64,000 bases of DNA, from positions 558,001 to 622,000 of the forward strand of contig NZ_JANKBZ010000001.1 of NCBI RefSeq assembly GCF_024623785.1, read 5' to 3'. This DNA is from Archangium lipolyticum. Its GTDB lineage: Bacteria; Myxococcota; Myxococcia; Myxococcales; Myxococcaceae. The notes under the pieces are model-generated. The model worked only from the letters and a program-made list of their open reading frames with translations, did no database searches and was not told the DNA's origin. The position numbers were made by a program, and so were the translations under genes. Positions 26,384 to 35,201 of the stretch are shown here, piece after piece (position 1 is the stretch's first letter; each line of letters opens with the position of its first letter).

Positions 26384-27336
26384 GTGACGCCCGCGAGGAT
26401 GCTGGAATAGGTGTCCTGGGCCAGGCCTCCCTCGGCCCAGCCGCGCCGCGTGCCCGCCCCCGAGAAGCGGTCCACGTAGTGCTCCAGCCGGAAGCGCGCG
26501 GAATAGCCGAGCGGGCCCCAGAGATCGCCCGCCACGCCCAGCTCCGCCGCCCAGCCGATGCTCGACACCGACTCGCCGTAGTCGCGCACCTCCGCGAGCC
26601 GCGAGCCGTCCTCGTCCTCGCGCAACGCCTGCCCGGGGTCTGGCCGGAGGAAGAGCTGGCCCGCGCCCTGGATGCGCACCGCGCGCATCAGCGGCACCGA
26701 CACATCCACCCCCACCGCCGGGTAGAAGCGGTGCACCACCGGCAGCGGGCTCTCCACCGACTCCTCCGCGTCGAACTCCCGGGCGAGCGCCCCCAACCGG
26801 ATGCCCCCGTAGCCCCACAGCGGCGTTCCCGTCGTCCCCAGGTCGAAGAAATAGCGGTACGCGAGCATGGCCCCGTAGACCGTGTCCGTCGCGAACACCT
26901 CGCGCTCGGGCGTGGAGCCCACGGGCGTCGACACCTGCACCACCGTCTTCGCGAAGCTCCGCTGGTACGCCAGCGTGAGCCCCACGCCGCGCAGCAGCGA
27001 TGGCCAGTGCGCCAGGGGGAACACCTCCGCCTCCGCGGAGATCCCCACGTAGGGTACCGTCGAGTTGAAGTCCACGGTGTCGTCGCCGATCCGCTGCTCC
27101 GGAGGCCGCGCGTCGTACACGGCGCACGACGACACGCCCGGCCGCGCGCAGTACCCGCGCCACGTCCCCGCCGCGCCGAGGAACACCCTGAGCCTCGGGG
27201 GCAACCGGGCTCCGGGTGCTTCTTCCCGGGAAGCGGCGGCGGGAGTGGGCTCCTCGGGACGCGGCGCTTCCTCCTGGGCGAGCGCGACTGTCGAGGTGAG
27301 CACCGCGAGACACATCCAGCGTCCGGAGGCCTTCAT
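26371..27336 (-). CDS. Exported, outer-membrane beta-barrel-like protein
   Basis: A 321-residue protein with a signal peptide (MKASGRWMCLAVLTSTVALA). After a Pro/Glu/Ala-rich linker (20-45) it is beta-rich with alternating aromatic residues (VGISAEAEVFPLAHW, YGGIRLGALAREF, GYSARFRLEHYVDRF), which suggests a barrel of 10-12 strands or an outer-membrane lipid-linked protein. No family is recognised. It follows the AI-2E transporter gene on the same strand (gap 47 bases), with which it may be co-transcribed. Confidence 0.72.
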   Translation of the reverse strand: MKASGRWMCLAVLTSTVALAQEEAPRPEEPTPAAASREEAPGARLPPRLRVFLGAAGTWRGYCARPGVSSCAVYDARPPEQRIGDDTVDFNSTVPYVGISAEAEVFPLAHWPSLLRGVGLTLAYQRSFAKTVVQVSTPVGSTPEREVFATDTVYGAMLAYRYFFDLGTTGTPLWGYGGIRLGALAREFDAEESVESPLPVVHRFYPAVGVDVSVPLMRAVRIQGAGQLFLRPDPGQALREDEDGSRLAEVRDYGESVSSIGWAAELGVAGDLWGPLGYSARFRLEHYVDRFSGAGTRRGWAEGGLAQDTYSSILAGVTASW

Positions 27337-27383
27337 GGATGCCGGGCAGCCTCACCCACCGTGTGGGCGATTGTCCATGGTCA

Positions 27384-28526
27384 TCAACCCTCGATCACCG
27401 TGGGCCCGGACGCCGTCATCGCCTGGGGCGCGACCACGGGCGCCACCACGGACGGGGGCTCGGACACCACCACCGGCTGCGACACCGGCGGCACCCTCAG
27501 GAAGTCGCGCCGGTAGATGCGCACCATGGCCATGAAGAGCGACGCGATGAGCGGCCCCACCAGCAGCCCCATCATCCCGAACACCGCCAGCCCGCCGAAC
27601 ATGGACAGGAAGACGAGCAGCGGGTGCAGCGCCATGCGCGAGCCGCACAGCTTCGGCCGGAGCACGTTGTCGATGCTGCTCACCACGAAGGCGCCCCAGG
27701 CCAGCAGGAAGACGCCCTCGTTCACCCGGCCCAGCAGCACCAGCACCGCGCCGATGGGACCCCAGACGAGCGCCGTACCCCCCACCGGCACCATCGCCAC
27801 CAGCACCATGGCCGCGCCCCACACCCCCGCGTGCGGCACCTTCGCCAGCATCAGCCCCACCACCCCCAGCGCCCCCTGCACCAGCGCGGTGATGGTGTTG
27901 CCATAGATGATGGCGTGCGCCACGTCGGTGAACTCCTGCGCGAACGCCTGGGTGTAGCGCTTGTCGAGCGGGATGAGCTGCGTGGCCTCGGCCCACAGGC
28001 GGCGGCCGTCCAGGAAGAAGTAGTACATGGCCACCGTCATCAGGAACAGGTCGATGATGAGCGCCGTGCCGGCCCCCAGCAGCTCACTGAGCACCGAGGC
28101 CCCGCTGGCCATCGCCCCCGCCAGCGCCTGCTCCGTCTGCGGGGTCGCCGGCACGTAGCGGCGCAGCCCTCGCGGCAGGTTCAGGTTCGCGGCCACCTGC
28201 CGCAAATCCATCCGGTCCAGCACATCCTGCGTGTGCTCCATCAACCCCAGCACCTCGCGAGCCACCAGCCACCCCACCACCGCCAGCGGCGCGAGGATGA
28301 GCAGGAAGATCGCCACGGTGGAGAGACCCGCGCACAACGAGGGGTAGTTCCTCAACCGGGTGCGGAACAGGGTGTCCTGAAGGGGCAGGAACAGCACCAC
28401 GAGGAAGCCGCCCAGCAGCACCGGCATCAGGAACGGAAGAAGAATTCTCGAGAAGAGAATCAACGCCAGGCCGAACAACCCGGCGAAGATAAGATTGGAC
28501 CACCGCTTGGTGTCGAAACCCGTCAC
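27384..28526 (-). CDS. AI-2E family transporter (PerM/YdiK-like)
   Basis: A 380-residue multi-pass inner membrane protein with about seven or eight helices: FAGLFGLALILFSRILLPFL, then LCAGLSTVAIFLLILAPLAVV, a soluble region with LRQVAANLNLPRG, and more helices toward the C-terminus (VWGAAMVLVAMVPVGGTALV, LFVFLSMFGGLAVFG-like). The family is named for AI-2 export but substrates vary. The GTG at 28526, with GAGGGG just upstream, gives the usual N-terminus; a longer start 63 bases upstream is possible. A Pro/Val-rich C-terminal tail (about 345-380) is extra. It is divergent from a lipoprotein gene. Confidence 0.88.
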   Translation of the reverse strand: MTGFDTKRWSNLIFAGLFGLALILFSRILLPFLMPVLLGGFLVVLFLPLQDTLFRTRLRNYPSLCAGLSTVAIFLLILAPLAVVGWLVAREVLGLMEHTQDVLDRMDLRQVAANLNLPRGLRRYVPATPQTEQALAGAMASGASVLSELLGAGTALIIDLFLMTVAMYYFFLDGRRLWAEATQLIPLDKRYTQAFAQEFTDVAHAIIYGNTITALVQGALGVVGLMLAKVPHAGVWGAAMVLVAMVPVGGTALVWGPIGAVLVLLGRVNEGVFLLAWGAFVVSSIDNVLRPKLCGSRMALHPLLVFLSMFGGLAVFGMMGLLVGPLIASLFMAMVRIYRRDFLRVPPVSQPVVVSEPPSVVAPVVAPQAMTASGPTVIEG

Positions 28527-28628
28527 GCCCCCACCCCTCACCCACGCAACCCGCCCCGGACGCGACAGAACGTAGGAACGTCGTTTCACCGCGGGAAGCC
28601 CGATTCACCCCCCCGAGGTAGTCGATCC

Positions 28629-29123
28629 ATGACTTCTGGACGCTTCTGGTTCCCCACCTTTGTCCTCTCGTTCACCGGAGCCGTGCTGCTGGCCTCCTCC
28701 GGATGTGGTGGTACGTCGCGGGGTTGCCTTCAATGTCCTCCCATGGAGGGGCGCTATGCCCTGGAGCTCTCACCGGGGACGCTTCCCTCGAGCTGCAACG
28801 GAGTGACGGTGGAGCTGCCCGAGGGGCCGCTGGAGGTGGCGCGTCAGGGCGGCGACATCACCGCCACGCTGGACGGCGTGACGCTCCGCGGCACGCTCTA
28901 CGATACGTACGACTTCGGCCTGGTGGGAGGTGGCGCCGAACCGACGGACGGAGGCACGGGCGGGCCCGAATCGTCGAGCCTCACCGGCCGCTACATCCCG
29001 GCGGTGGGTGATGGGGGGGTGCCCAGACTGGAGGGCGACTGGCAGGGGAACTTCGCGAGCAGCTCGGCCGGGGGACCCCGGCGGTGCTCGGTGACCCGCT
29101 CCTTCACGGCGACCCGCCAGTAG
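28629..29123 (+). CDS. Lipoprotein, function unknown
   Basis: A 164-residue protein. The ATG at 28629 begins a type II signal peptide with lipobox LLASSGC (residues 20-26). The mature part carries Cys pairs (GCLQCPP, SSCNG, RRCSV) and short beta strands (VELPEGPLEV, DITATLDGVTLRG). No family recognised. It lies divergent from the AI-2E transporter gene and convergent with a 37-residue basic protein gene. Confidence 0.72.
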   Translation: MTSGRFWFPTFVLSFTGAVLLASSGCGGTSRGCLQCPPMEGRYALELSPGTLPSSCNGVTVELPEGPLEVARQGGDITATLDGVTLRGTLYDTYDFGLVGGGAEPTDGGTGGPESSSLTGRYIPAVGDGGVPRLEGDWQGNFASSSAGGPRRCSVTRSFTATRQ

Positions 29124-29162
29124 GCAGGCGGGCGTGGAGCGGGTCCGGCGAGACGGGGCGGA

Positions 29163-29276
29163 CTACTTCTTCTCGCCCTCGGCGGCCTTGGCGGCGGCCT
29201 TGCGCTTCTCCTGGCGCTTCCACTTCTGGCGGATCTTGTGCTGAACGCGACGGTGCTTGCTCTTGCTGCGGGCCAT
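29163..29276 (-). CDS. 37-residue very basic small protein
   Basis: The ATG at 29276 has AGGAGA about seven bases upstream and encodes a protein of 37 residues starting MARSKSKHRRVQHKIRQKWK and ending in KAAAKAAEGEKK. More than a third of the residues are Lys or Arg. I recall similar short genes in other myxobacteria, unnamed, but this is from memory. The composition suggests nucleic-acid or ribosome binding. It sits downstream of the S58 peptidase gene on the same strand (gap 40 bases). Confidence 0.68.
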   Translation of the reverse strand: MARSKSKHRRVQHKIRQKWKRQEKRKAAAKAAEGEKK

Positions 29277-29316
29277 GTAGGTGTCTCCTGGATGGAGGTA
29301 GGAACGAAAAGGGGGC

Positions 29317-30657
29317 CTAACTACCAGAACTTCCCCCGGATGAGGAGTCCTCGATGTCGTCCGGGGCCGGACGTGTAGGGAACGGGATGCCCTCCGCCCC
29401 TCGGACCTCGGTGGGCAACACCGCGCCGGCGCGGACCTCTCCCTCCTTGTCCACATCCGCCGGCTTCTCGCGGGCCACGGGGGCGCTCGTCTGCTGGGGG
29501 CGCTTCTTCACCGAGGCGAAGATGGGCCGGCAGGCCTGCACGAAGCGCCGCACCTCGTCCAGCGGCAGCGCCGGGACGAAGTTGTCGTTCACCCCCCTCA
29601 TGGAGGTGGCCATGCACATGGAGTTGAGGATGGCCTCCTCGGTGGCCTCCATCACCGCCTCGTAGAGAGGATCCAAGCGCTGATCCAGGAGGATCTTCAG
29701 CTTGTAGACCATCTTCTGGGTGCGCCGGGGGATGATGTTGGCGGTGGAGAAGCCCACGACGATCTCCCCCGAGCCGTGCGCCGCGTAGCTGCCCACCCGG
29801 CCGATGCCCAGCGCCACACGCTTGCACAGGCGGTTGATCTGATGACTGAGCAACGGGGCGTCCGTGGCCACCACGGCGATGATGGAGCCGTACGTCTGCC
29901 CGCGCCGGGGCGTGTCCTTGAACTTCTCGGCGAGCACCTCGCCCACGGGCAGGCCGCCCACGCGCAGGTTGTGCATCTTGCCGAAGTTGGACATCACCAG
30001 CACGCCCAGGGTGTAGCCGCCGAGGGCTTCGGGCAGCTTGCGCGAGGCGGTGCCGATGCCGCCCTTGAAGTCGCACGTCACCATGCCGGTGCCGCCGCCC
30101 ACGTTGCCCTCGGGGACCGGACCCTCCGAGGCGTTGCGGATGGCCTCGAAGACGTGCTCGGCGCGCACGTGCCGGCCGGCGATGTCGTTGAGGTAGCTGT
30201 CGTCGCACTCGCCGACGATGGGGATGATGACGTCGTGCTCGTCACCGATGCCCGGGTAGCGCTCCACCATGTGGCGGGCCATGCCATCGGCCACCGCGCC
30301 CACGGACATGGTGTTGGTGAGGAGGATGGGCGTCTCCACCAGGCCCCACTCCATGAGCTGCGTCATGCCGGAGACCTCTCCGGCTCCGTTGAGCACGAAG
30401 CCGCCCCCGTTCATGCGCTCCATGAAGATGTTGCCCCGGTTGGGGAGGATGGCGGTGACGCCCGTGCGCACGGGCCCGTGACCGGGCCGCAGCGGCCCCT
30501 CGCCCCGGATGATGGTGCTGTGCCCGACGAGCACCCCCTCCACGTCGGTGATGGCGTTGTGCCGGCCGGTCTTGAAGCGGCCCAGCGGGATGCCCAGCTC
30601 CCGGGCTCGCACGCGCTTCTCGGTGGACTCCGTCTCGGGTGGGTTGGCCATGGGCAT
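29317..30657 (-). CDS. P1/DmpA-family (S58) aminopeptidase
   Basis: A 446-residue N-terminal-nucleophile hydrolase. Conserved blocks are NAITDVEGVLVGHSTII, TGVTAILPNRGNIF, GNVGGGTGMVTCDFKGGIGT and YGSIIAVVATDAPLLSHQ; autocleavage before the Ser in TYGSII would expose the nucleophile, as in DmpA and BapA. Family members cleave D-amino-acid, beta-amino-acid or N-terminal residues. The C-terminal ~70 residues are a charged, Ser/Gly-rich extension not typical of the family. Two starts are possible, 30657 (AGG four bases upstream) and 30651. It starts six bases past the stop of the TetR gene, so they are co-transcribed. Confidence 0.9.
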   Translation of the reverse strand: MPMANPPETESTEKRVRARELGIPLGRFKTGRHNAITDVEGVLVGHSTIIRGEGPLRPGHGPVRTGVTAILPNRGNIFMERMNGGGFVLNGAGEVSGMTQLMEWGLVETPILLTNTMSVGAVADGMARHMVERYPGIGDEHDVIIPIVGECDDSYLNDIAGRHVRAEHVFEAIRNASEGPVPEGNVGGGTGMVTCDFKGGIGTASRKLPEALGGYTLGVLVMSNFGKMHNLRVGGLPVGEVLAEKFKDTPRRGQTYGSIIAVVATDAPLLSHQINRLCKRVALGIGRVGSYAAHGSGEIVVGFSTANIIPRRTQKMVYKLKILLDQRLDPLYEAVMEATEEAILNSMCMATSMRGVNDNFVPALPLDEVRRFVQACRPIFASVKKRPQQTSAPVAREKPADVDKEGEVRAGAVLPTEVRGAEGIPFPTRPAPDDIEDSSSGGSSGS

Positions 30658-30662
30658 GCAAC

Positions 30663-31298
30663 CTAGCGCACCAGCCCATGCAACAACACACCCACGGTCT
30701 GCTCGGCCAGCGCCTCGGCCTTGTCCCTCGTGGTGACGCCCGAGCGATCCAGCAGTTTGTCCACCAGCAACGACGCCAGCCCGTGCACCATCGACCAGCA
30801 CGACAGCGCGAACAGCTGGTTGTCTCCCTCGCGCACCATGCCCGCCCGCTGCGCCTCGGAGAGCGCGCCCACCAGCAGCCCGAAGGAATCCACGTCCCCG
30901 TCGGCCGAGCTCAGCTCCGGCGGATGGGTGAAGTGCGGCCCGAACATCACCCGGAAGTGCGCGGGGTGCTCCATGGCGAAGAGGACATAGGCCACGCCGC
31001 AGGCGAGAAGCCGCCCCTCGGGTGTCGACTCGCGGCCCATGCGCTCCTTCATCCGCGCCGTCATGGCGCGAAAGCCCTCCTCGGCCACGGCCACCAGCAG
31101 CGCCTCCTTGTCCGGGAAGTGCCGGTACGGCGCCGCGTGCGTCACCCCCGCCCGCCGGGCCACTTCCCGGAGGGACAGGGCACCGAAGCCCTCCTCGGAG
31201 ATGAGGGCCAGCGAGGCATCCAACAGGGCCCGTCTCAAGTCGCCATGGTGGTAGCGCGGCTTGTCCGCCGTCTTCTTCCGGGTGCCTCGGGTGGCCAT
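30663..31298 (-). CDS. TetR-family transcriptional regulator
   Basis: A 211-residue regulator. The HTH is at about 25-60 (ALISEEGFGALSLREVARRA, then GVTHAAPYRHFPDKEALL), followed by an all-helical ligand/dimerisation domain containing the TetR_C-like segment FAMEHPAHFRVMFGP. ATG at 31298 is preferred (GGAGG-type site just upstream) to a TTG start 18 bases earlier. It sits divergent from the carotenoid oxygenase gene, with a promoter between them, so it is likely its repressor or co-regulated with the peptidase. Confidence 0.9.
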   Translation of the reverse strand: MATRGTRKKTADKPRYHHGDLRRALLDASLALISEEGFGALSLREVARRAGVTHAAPYRHFPDKEALLVAVAEEGFRAMTARMKERMGRESTPEGRLLACGVAYVLFAMEHPAHFRVMFGPHFTHPPELSSADGDVDSFGLLVGALSEAQRAGMVREGDNQLFALSCWSMVHGLASLLVDKLLDRSGVTTRDKAEALAEQTVGVLLHGLVR

Positions 31299-31360
31299 GC
31301 CCTCCTCCTCTCTCAACGGGCGTCATCACGCAAGACGCAGTCACCGTCTACCACCACATG

Positions 31361-31389
31361 TTGACACCGGAAACTTCAATCTTTACAAC
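31361..31389 (+). promoter_or_regulatory. Predicted promoter of the carotenoid oxygenase gene
   Basis: TTGACA (31361-31366) and TACAAC (31384-31389) are spaced by 17 bases, matching the sigma-70 consensus in ten of twelve positions. An inverted TTGAC...GTCAA pair (31361-31365 and 31390-31394) overlaps the promoter, a possible operator for the divergent TetR regulator. Confidence 0.6.
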
Positions 31390-31440
31390 GTCAATCAGGA
31401 ACGGTGGCCACGCGGGGGCCCGAGTCGGAGGACACACGAG

Positions 31441-32874
31441 ATGACGAGCACGGCGACGAAGCTTTCCCCTCCCGGGCAGCCGGGCTGGCGCGGGGCGTTC
31501 CGCGACTTCACGAAGGACCACGGCTTCCAGCCGCTCCGGGTGGAGGGGAAGCTGCCGGAGGATCTGCGGGGCACGCTGATGCGGGTGGGCCCGGTGAACT
31601 TCGGCGTGGGGGAAGAGCGCTACAAGCACTGGTTCGACGGGGACGGAGGAATCCTCGCGGTGCGCTTCGATGGGAGGGGCGCTCGAGGGGCGGCGCGGCG
31701 GATCGACACCCCGAGCATCCGGGCCGAGCGTGAGGCGGGAAGGATCATCAGCAGCGGCTACGGCACGGCGATCCCGCTGTGGAGGAGGCTGACGCGAGGC
31801 GCGAAGAAGAGGAACGCGGCGAACACGTCGGTGATGGCGTGGAACGGGCGGGTCTTCGCGCTGTACGAGGGGGACGTGCCCACGGAGCTGTCCCCCGAGG
31901 ATCTGCACACCCTGGGCGAGACGAACCTGGACGTCATCGAGGGCACCTTCTCCGCGCACCCGCACCGGGTGCCAGGGCGTCAGACGACGTACAACTTCGG
32001 CATGAGGTACGGCCGCGTCACCCTGCTGGATCTGTACGAGCTGCCAGACGGAGGGGCCGCGCGGCACCTGGGCCAGGTGCCCCTGCCCGGGCCGACGATG
32101 ATCCACGACTACATCGCCACCGAGCGGCACCTGATCTTCTTCGTGACGCCGCTGCGGCTGAAGATCTTCCGGATGCTGCTGGGACTGGGAGCCTACTCGG
32201 AGAACCTGGAGTGGCTGCCGGAGTTGGGGACACAGGTGCTGGTCGTCCCCATCGATGACCTGGCGAACCCGGTGCGCATCGAGACGGAGCCGTTCTACAC
32301 GTGGCACTTCGCCAACGCGTACGAGCGGGACGGGAGCCTGGTGGTGGACTACGTGCGCTATCCGGACTTCAGCACCAACGCGTGGCTGCGCGAGATGTCA
32401 CACGGAGTGCCGTCGACGAACGCACAGGGCCGGCTGAACCGGGCGACGGTGGACCTGAAGGCACGCACGTTCCGCACGGAGGAGCGCTCGGCGCTGTCCT
32501 CCGAGTTCCCCCGGGTGGCACCGAGGGTACAGACGCGGGAGCACCGCTACATCTACCTGGGAGTGCACTCGGGGCCGGGGGCGCAGAGGGGGCTGCTCAA
32601 CGCCGTGGCGAAGGTGGACATGGCGACGGGGCGGGAGGAGTGCTTCGAGCTGGGAGACGAGCAGTACCCCACGGAGCCGGTGTTCGTGCCGAGAGAGGGA
32701 GGCACGGAGGAGGACGACGGTTACGTGCTGGCGCAGGTGTACGACGCGCCGAGTGACCAGACGCACGTGGTGGTGCTGGACGCGAGGAACCCGGGAGCGG
32801 AGCCACTGGCGAGGGCGTGGTTCGATCACGCCTTCCCGGTCACCCTCCACGGTGGCTTCATGCCGATGAAGTAA
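31441..32874 (+). CDS. Carotenoid oxygenase-family protein
   Basis: A 477-residue enzyme of the carotenoid cleavage/apocarotenoid oxygenase family, which splits double bonds of carotenoids or related compounds with an Fe(II) held by four His. Candidate ligands lie in FSAHPHRV, TMIHDYI, TWHFANAYE and TLHGGFMP, at the usual spacings. The DFTKDHGFQPLRVEGKLPED N-terminus matches the family. Likely cytoplasmic or membrane-associated. ATG at 31441 gives the standard start, downstream of the predicted promoter. Divergent from a TetR regulator. The substrate is not predictable from sequence. Confidence 0.9.
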   Translation: MTSTATKLSPPGQPGWRGAFRDFTKDHGFQPLRVEGKLPEDLRGTLMRVGPVNFGVGEERYKHWFDGDGGILAVRFDGRGARGAARRIDTPSIRAEREAGRIISSGYGTAIPLWRRLTRGAKKRNAANTSVMAWNGRVFALYEGDVPTELSPEDLHTLGETNLDVIEGTFSAHPHRVPGRQTTYNFGMRYGRVTLLDLYELPDGGAARHLGQVPLPGPTMIHDYIATERHLIFFVTPLRLKIFRMLLGLGAYSENLEWLPELGTQVLVVPIDDLANPVRIETEPFYTWHFANAYERDGSLVVDYVRYPDFSTNAWLREMSHGVPSTNAQGRLNRATVDLKARTFRTEERSALSSEFPRVAPRVQTREHRYIYLGVHSGPGAQRGLLNAVAKVDMATGREECFELGDEQYPTEPVFVPREGGTEEDDGYVLAQVYDAPSDQTHVVVLDARNPGAEPLARAWFDHAFPVTLHGGFMPMK

Positions 32875-32909
32875 CAAGCACAACCACAACAACAACCCCT
32901 CTCCAACAA

Positions 32910-32944
32910 CCCCTCTCCCTCTGGGAGAGGGACGGGGTGAGGGT
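32910..32944. repeat. Intergenic palindromic repeat, copy 5
   Basis: CCCTCTCCC/GGGAGAGGG core with a GGGTGAGGG tail at right; a partial extra copy of the left arm (ACCCCTCTCC) occurs just before it. It follows the carotenoid oxygenase gene. Confidence 0.85.
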
Positions 32945-33056
32945 ATCTGGCCCCCCGGGTTGCCCCGAGAGCCCCCTACTCCGAGCAAGCGAACGACCTG
33001 GGGGGCCCCTGGGTGCGACAGCGTGAACCCTGTACGCTTGGCGAGAGCCCATCCAC

Positions 33057-34466
33057 ATGGACACAACCCATCCGCCAGGAGCGCGAGTGCGTTGGCTCGT
33101 CGCCGGGGCCTTCGACGCCTCGCCGTCGGGCCGCCGGTTCCCCCTCACCGAGGAGACCTTCTCCGAGCACCTCGGGCGCGCCGCGAGCGGGCTGTCGGTC
33201 ACCGTCCCGGATCGCCTCGGCACGGGGGACGCGAACGCCTATGAAGTCTCCTTCGACGGGCTGAGCGCCTTCCAGCTCGGCGCGGTCATCGAGGCCGTCC
33301 CCGATCTGCGAGCCCTGCGCAACGCCTACGACGCCCTGTCTGGAGCGAAAGCCCTGGACGCGCAGGACGCCACCCGCCTCCAGTCCATCCTGGGCGAGGG
33401 GCGCCTGGCCGCGGCGGTGGCCAACGCCCTGCGCGGTGCGAGCTCACCCCAGGGAGCCCGCCGAGCAGCGCTCGCCGTCATCGAGGAGGCGCTCTTCGCC
33501 ACGGCGCGAGACATCCTGAAGCATCCACGGGTGGCACGACTGGAGTCCGCCTGGCGAGGGCTGCACTGGTTGTGGACGCACTGCCCCGCTTCCGCGGGCA
33601 TGGACATCGAGGTGCTCGACATCGAGCCCCACCAGCTCGTGGAGGCGCTCTCGCGAAGCCTCGACATCCCGCCCATCCAGCGCCCCGATGCCTGCATCAT
33701 CCTCGATGCGAGCGATGACGTGAGCACCCTGCGCCAGCTCGCGGCCCTGGGAGAGGAGGCCTGGGTGCCGATGGTGGCGGCGGTGAAGGACGAGCTCCCG
33801 CCGGAAGCGTGGACGCGGCTGCGAGCCGACGAGACGTCGCGTTGGCTGTGCGCGGCCGTCAACCCCGTGGTGATGATGGCCGAGCAGCAAGGAGAGGTGC
33901 ACCGCGAGTGCTTCACCAGTCCCGCGCTCGCGGTGGCGGCCCTGATGTCGGCCAGCTTCCGGGACACACGGACCTTCGCCCGCCTCGTGGGGCCGGGCAG
34001 CGCGACGCGAGCCCCCGCGGTGTGGCGACCCCAGGGGGGAGCGACGGTGGCGACCGAGGTGGGCCTCTCGCTGCGAGAACAGGAGCGGCTGGCGGCGAGG
34101 GGACTGGCGGGCGTGAGTGGCTGGTGGGATTCGAATTCCGTGCTGCTGGCGGCGGCGCCCACCGTGTACGGCGGCCGCGATGCCACGCTGCTCCCGGCGC
34201 AACTGCTCACCGGCCGGGTGGTCCGCCTCGCGCAGGAGCTGGCGGAGAGGATCCCCGCGGGCGCGAGCCAGGACGCGGTGTCCACCTTGTTCTCCCGGGC
34301 GGCCGTGCTGTTCCTCTCGGCCGGCTCGGGACGGACCTGCCAGCTCCAGGGGCGGCTGGTGCCGACCGGGAACGGAACGCGAAGCGTGCACGTGTACGCC
34401 TCGTTGAAGCCCGAGCTCGCGGGCACCCAGGTGCAGCTCGAGTTCACCCTGCCGCTGCGCGGGTGA
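33057..34466 (+). CDS. Single-chain TssB+TssC-like sheath protein
   Basis: A 469-residue protein in which both contractile-sheath subunits can be read. Residues about 10-100 match TssB (RVRWLVAGAFDASPSGRRFP and the FQLGAVIEAVPDLRALRNAY helix). From about 150 on it matches TssC: AWRGLHWLWTHCPASAGMDIE (compare the TssC AWRGLEDLV segment), then LLTGRVVRLAQELAERIP and the final strand TQVQLEFTLPLRG, equivalent to the GLNVELMLESRLG end of TssC in this window. It is much shorter than TssB+TssC (191+497). It lies about 24 kb from the T6SS tssBC genes. The GTG/ATG start is ATG 33057. Whether it forms sheaths is unknown. Confidence 0.72.
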   Translation: MDTTHPPGARVRWLVAGAFDASPSGRRFPLTEETFSEHLGRAASGLSVTVPDRLGTGDANAYEVSFDGLSAFQLGAVIEAVPDLRALRNAYDALSGAKALDAQDATRLQSILGEGRLAAAVANALRGASSPQGARRAALAVIEEALFATARDILKHPRVARLESAWRGLHWLWTHCPASAGMDIEVLDIEPHQLVEALSRSLDIPPIQRPDACIILDASDDVSTLRQLAALGEEAWVPMVAAVKDELPPEAWTRLRADETSRWLCAAVNPVVMMAEQQGEVHRECFTSPALAVAALMSASFRDTRTFARLVGPGSATRAPAVWRPQGGATVATEVGLSLREQERLAARGLAGVSGWWDSNSVLLAAAPTVYGGRDATLLPAQLLTGRVVRLAQELAERIPAGASQDAVSTLFSRAAVLFLSAGSGRTCQLQGRLVPTGNGTRSVHVYASLKPELAGTQVQLEFTLPLRG

Positions 34467-34495
34467 GGGCCGGTGCGGGAGAGGTCACCCGGCCC
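34467..34495. terminator. GC hairpin between convergent genes
   Basis: GGGCCGG and CCGGCCC form a perfect 7-bp stem with a 15-base loop, directly at the 3' ends of both genes (stops 34466 and 34485). GGGTGA/TCACCC is an alternative stem. Possible bidirectional terminator. Confidence 0.45.
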
Positions 34496-35201
34496 AGGGC
34501 AGGTCGGTCTTCTCGGCGAGATCCCTCTGGCGGGTCCATCCGAGCAGCCCGGTGGAGGACTTCACGAGGTACCAGGGCTCCTTGTCCTTGGGACCGATAG
34601 AGGCGGCGAGCACCAGGATCTTCGAGCTTTGAGCCAGGTTGGCGACCGGAGCGCTGTCGGTCCGACTACGCACGATGGGGAAGGACTGCTTCACGGAGGT
34701 CTCGACCCCCACGTAGTAGAGCTCCTGGGGGACGAGGGTGAGCTTCCACGCCTTGCGATCCAGGGCGTACTTCTCGCGGCGGTTCCAGAAGCCCATCCAG
34801 GAATCGGAGAGGACGATTGCGTTGCCACGTACCTCGGAGAGGGCGCGGACGCGGCCCAGCTCCCTCAACGCCTTGCCATCGAAGCCGTAGATGGTGCTGC
34901 TGGCGTCGCTGTCGGTGAGGCCCGTGTGAACGGAGACCTCCTTCCACTTGTCGCCGCCATCGATGTCGATGACGGTCACGCCGTGCACCTCGGTGTCGTC
35001 GGCCTTGCCGCGGAGGGTGGCGGCGCCGACCTTGAGGACGAACTGGCTGTCGCCCTCCTTCCATTGGATGGAGATGGCCTCCGGCTTGCCATCACCATCC
35101 AGGTCGGCCGACGTGGACTTCACCGGCTCATCGGCATGGACAAGGGGCGCGGCAAACAACAGGAACGTCGTCACGGCCAGGGCAGGCACTTGGGTTCTCA
35201 A
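34485..35201 (-). CDS. Exported FG-GAP/SH3-like protein
   Basis: A 238-residue protein. The preferred start is TTG 35201 because GAGG lies about seven bases upstream and it opens a clear signal peptide (RTQVPALAVTTFLLFAAPLV); a GTG at 35228 is the alternative. The mature part has a calcium-binding-like DLDGDGKPE (VCBS/FG-GAP type) repeat near residue 35 and DIDGG near 80, then a beta-rich region ending in an SH3-like WYLVKSSTGLLGWTRQ segment. Probably periplasmic or surface. Its 5' end is duplicated at 36729-36849. Confidence 0.75.
   Translation of the reverse strand: MRTQVPALAVTTFLLFAAPLVHADEPVKSTSADLDGDGKPEAISIQWKEGDSQFVLKVGAATLRGKADDTEVHGVTVIDIDGGDKWKEVSVHTGLTDSDASSTIYGFDGKALRELGRVRALSEVRGNAIVLSDSWMGFWNRREKYALDRKAWKLTLVPQELYYVGVETSVKQSFPIVRSRTDSAPVANLAQSSKILVLAASIGPKDKEPWYLVKSSTGLLGWTRQRDLAEKTDLPWAG

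Noticed and set aside
27339-29123. Long forward ORF opposite the AI-2E transporter
   Set aside because: Shadow except for its C-terminal part, which is the lipoprotein starting at 28629.
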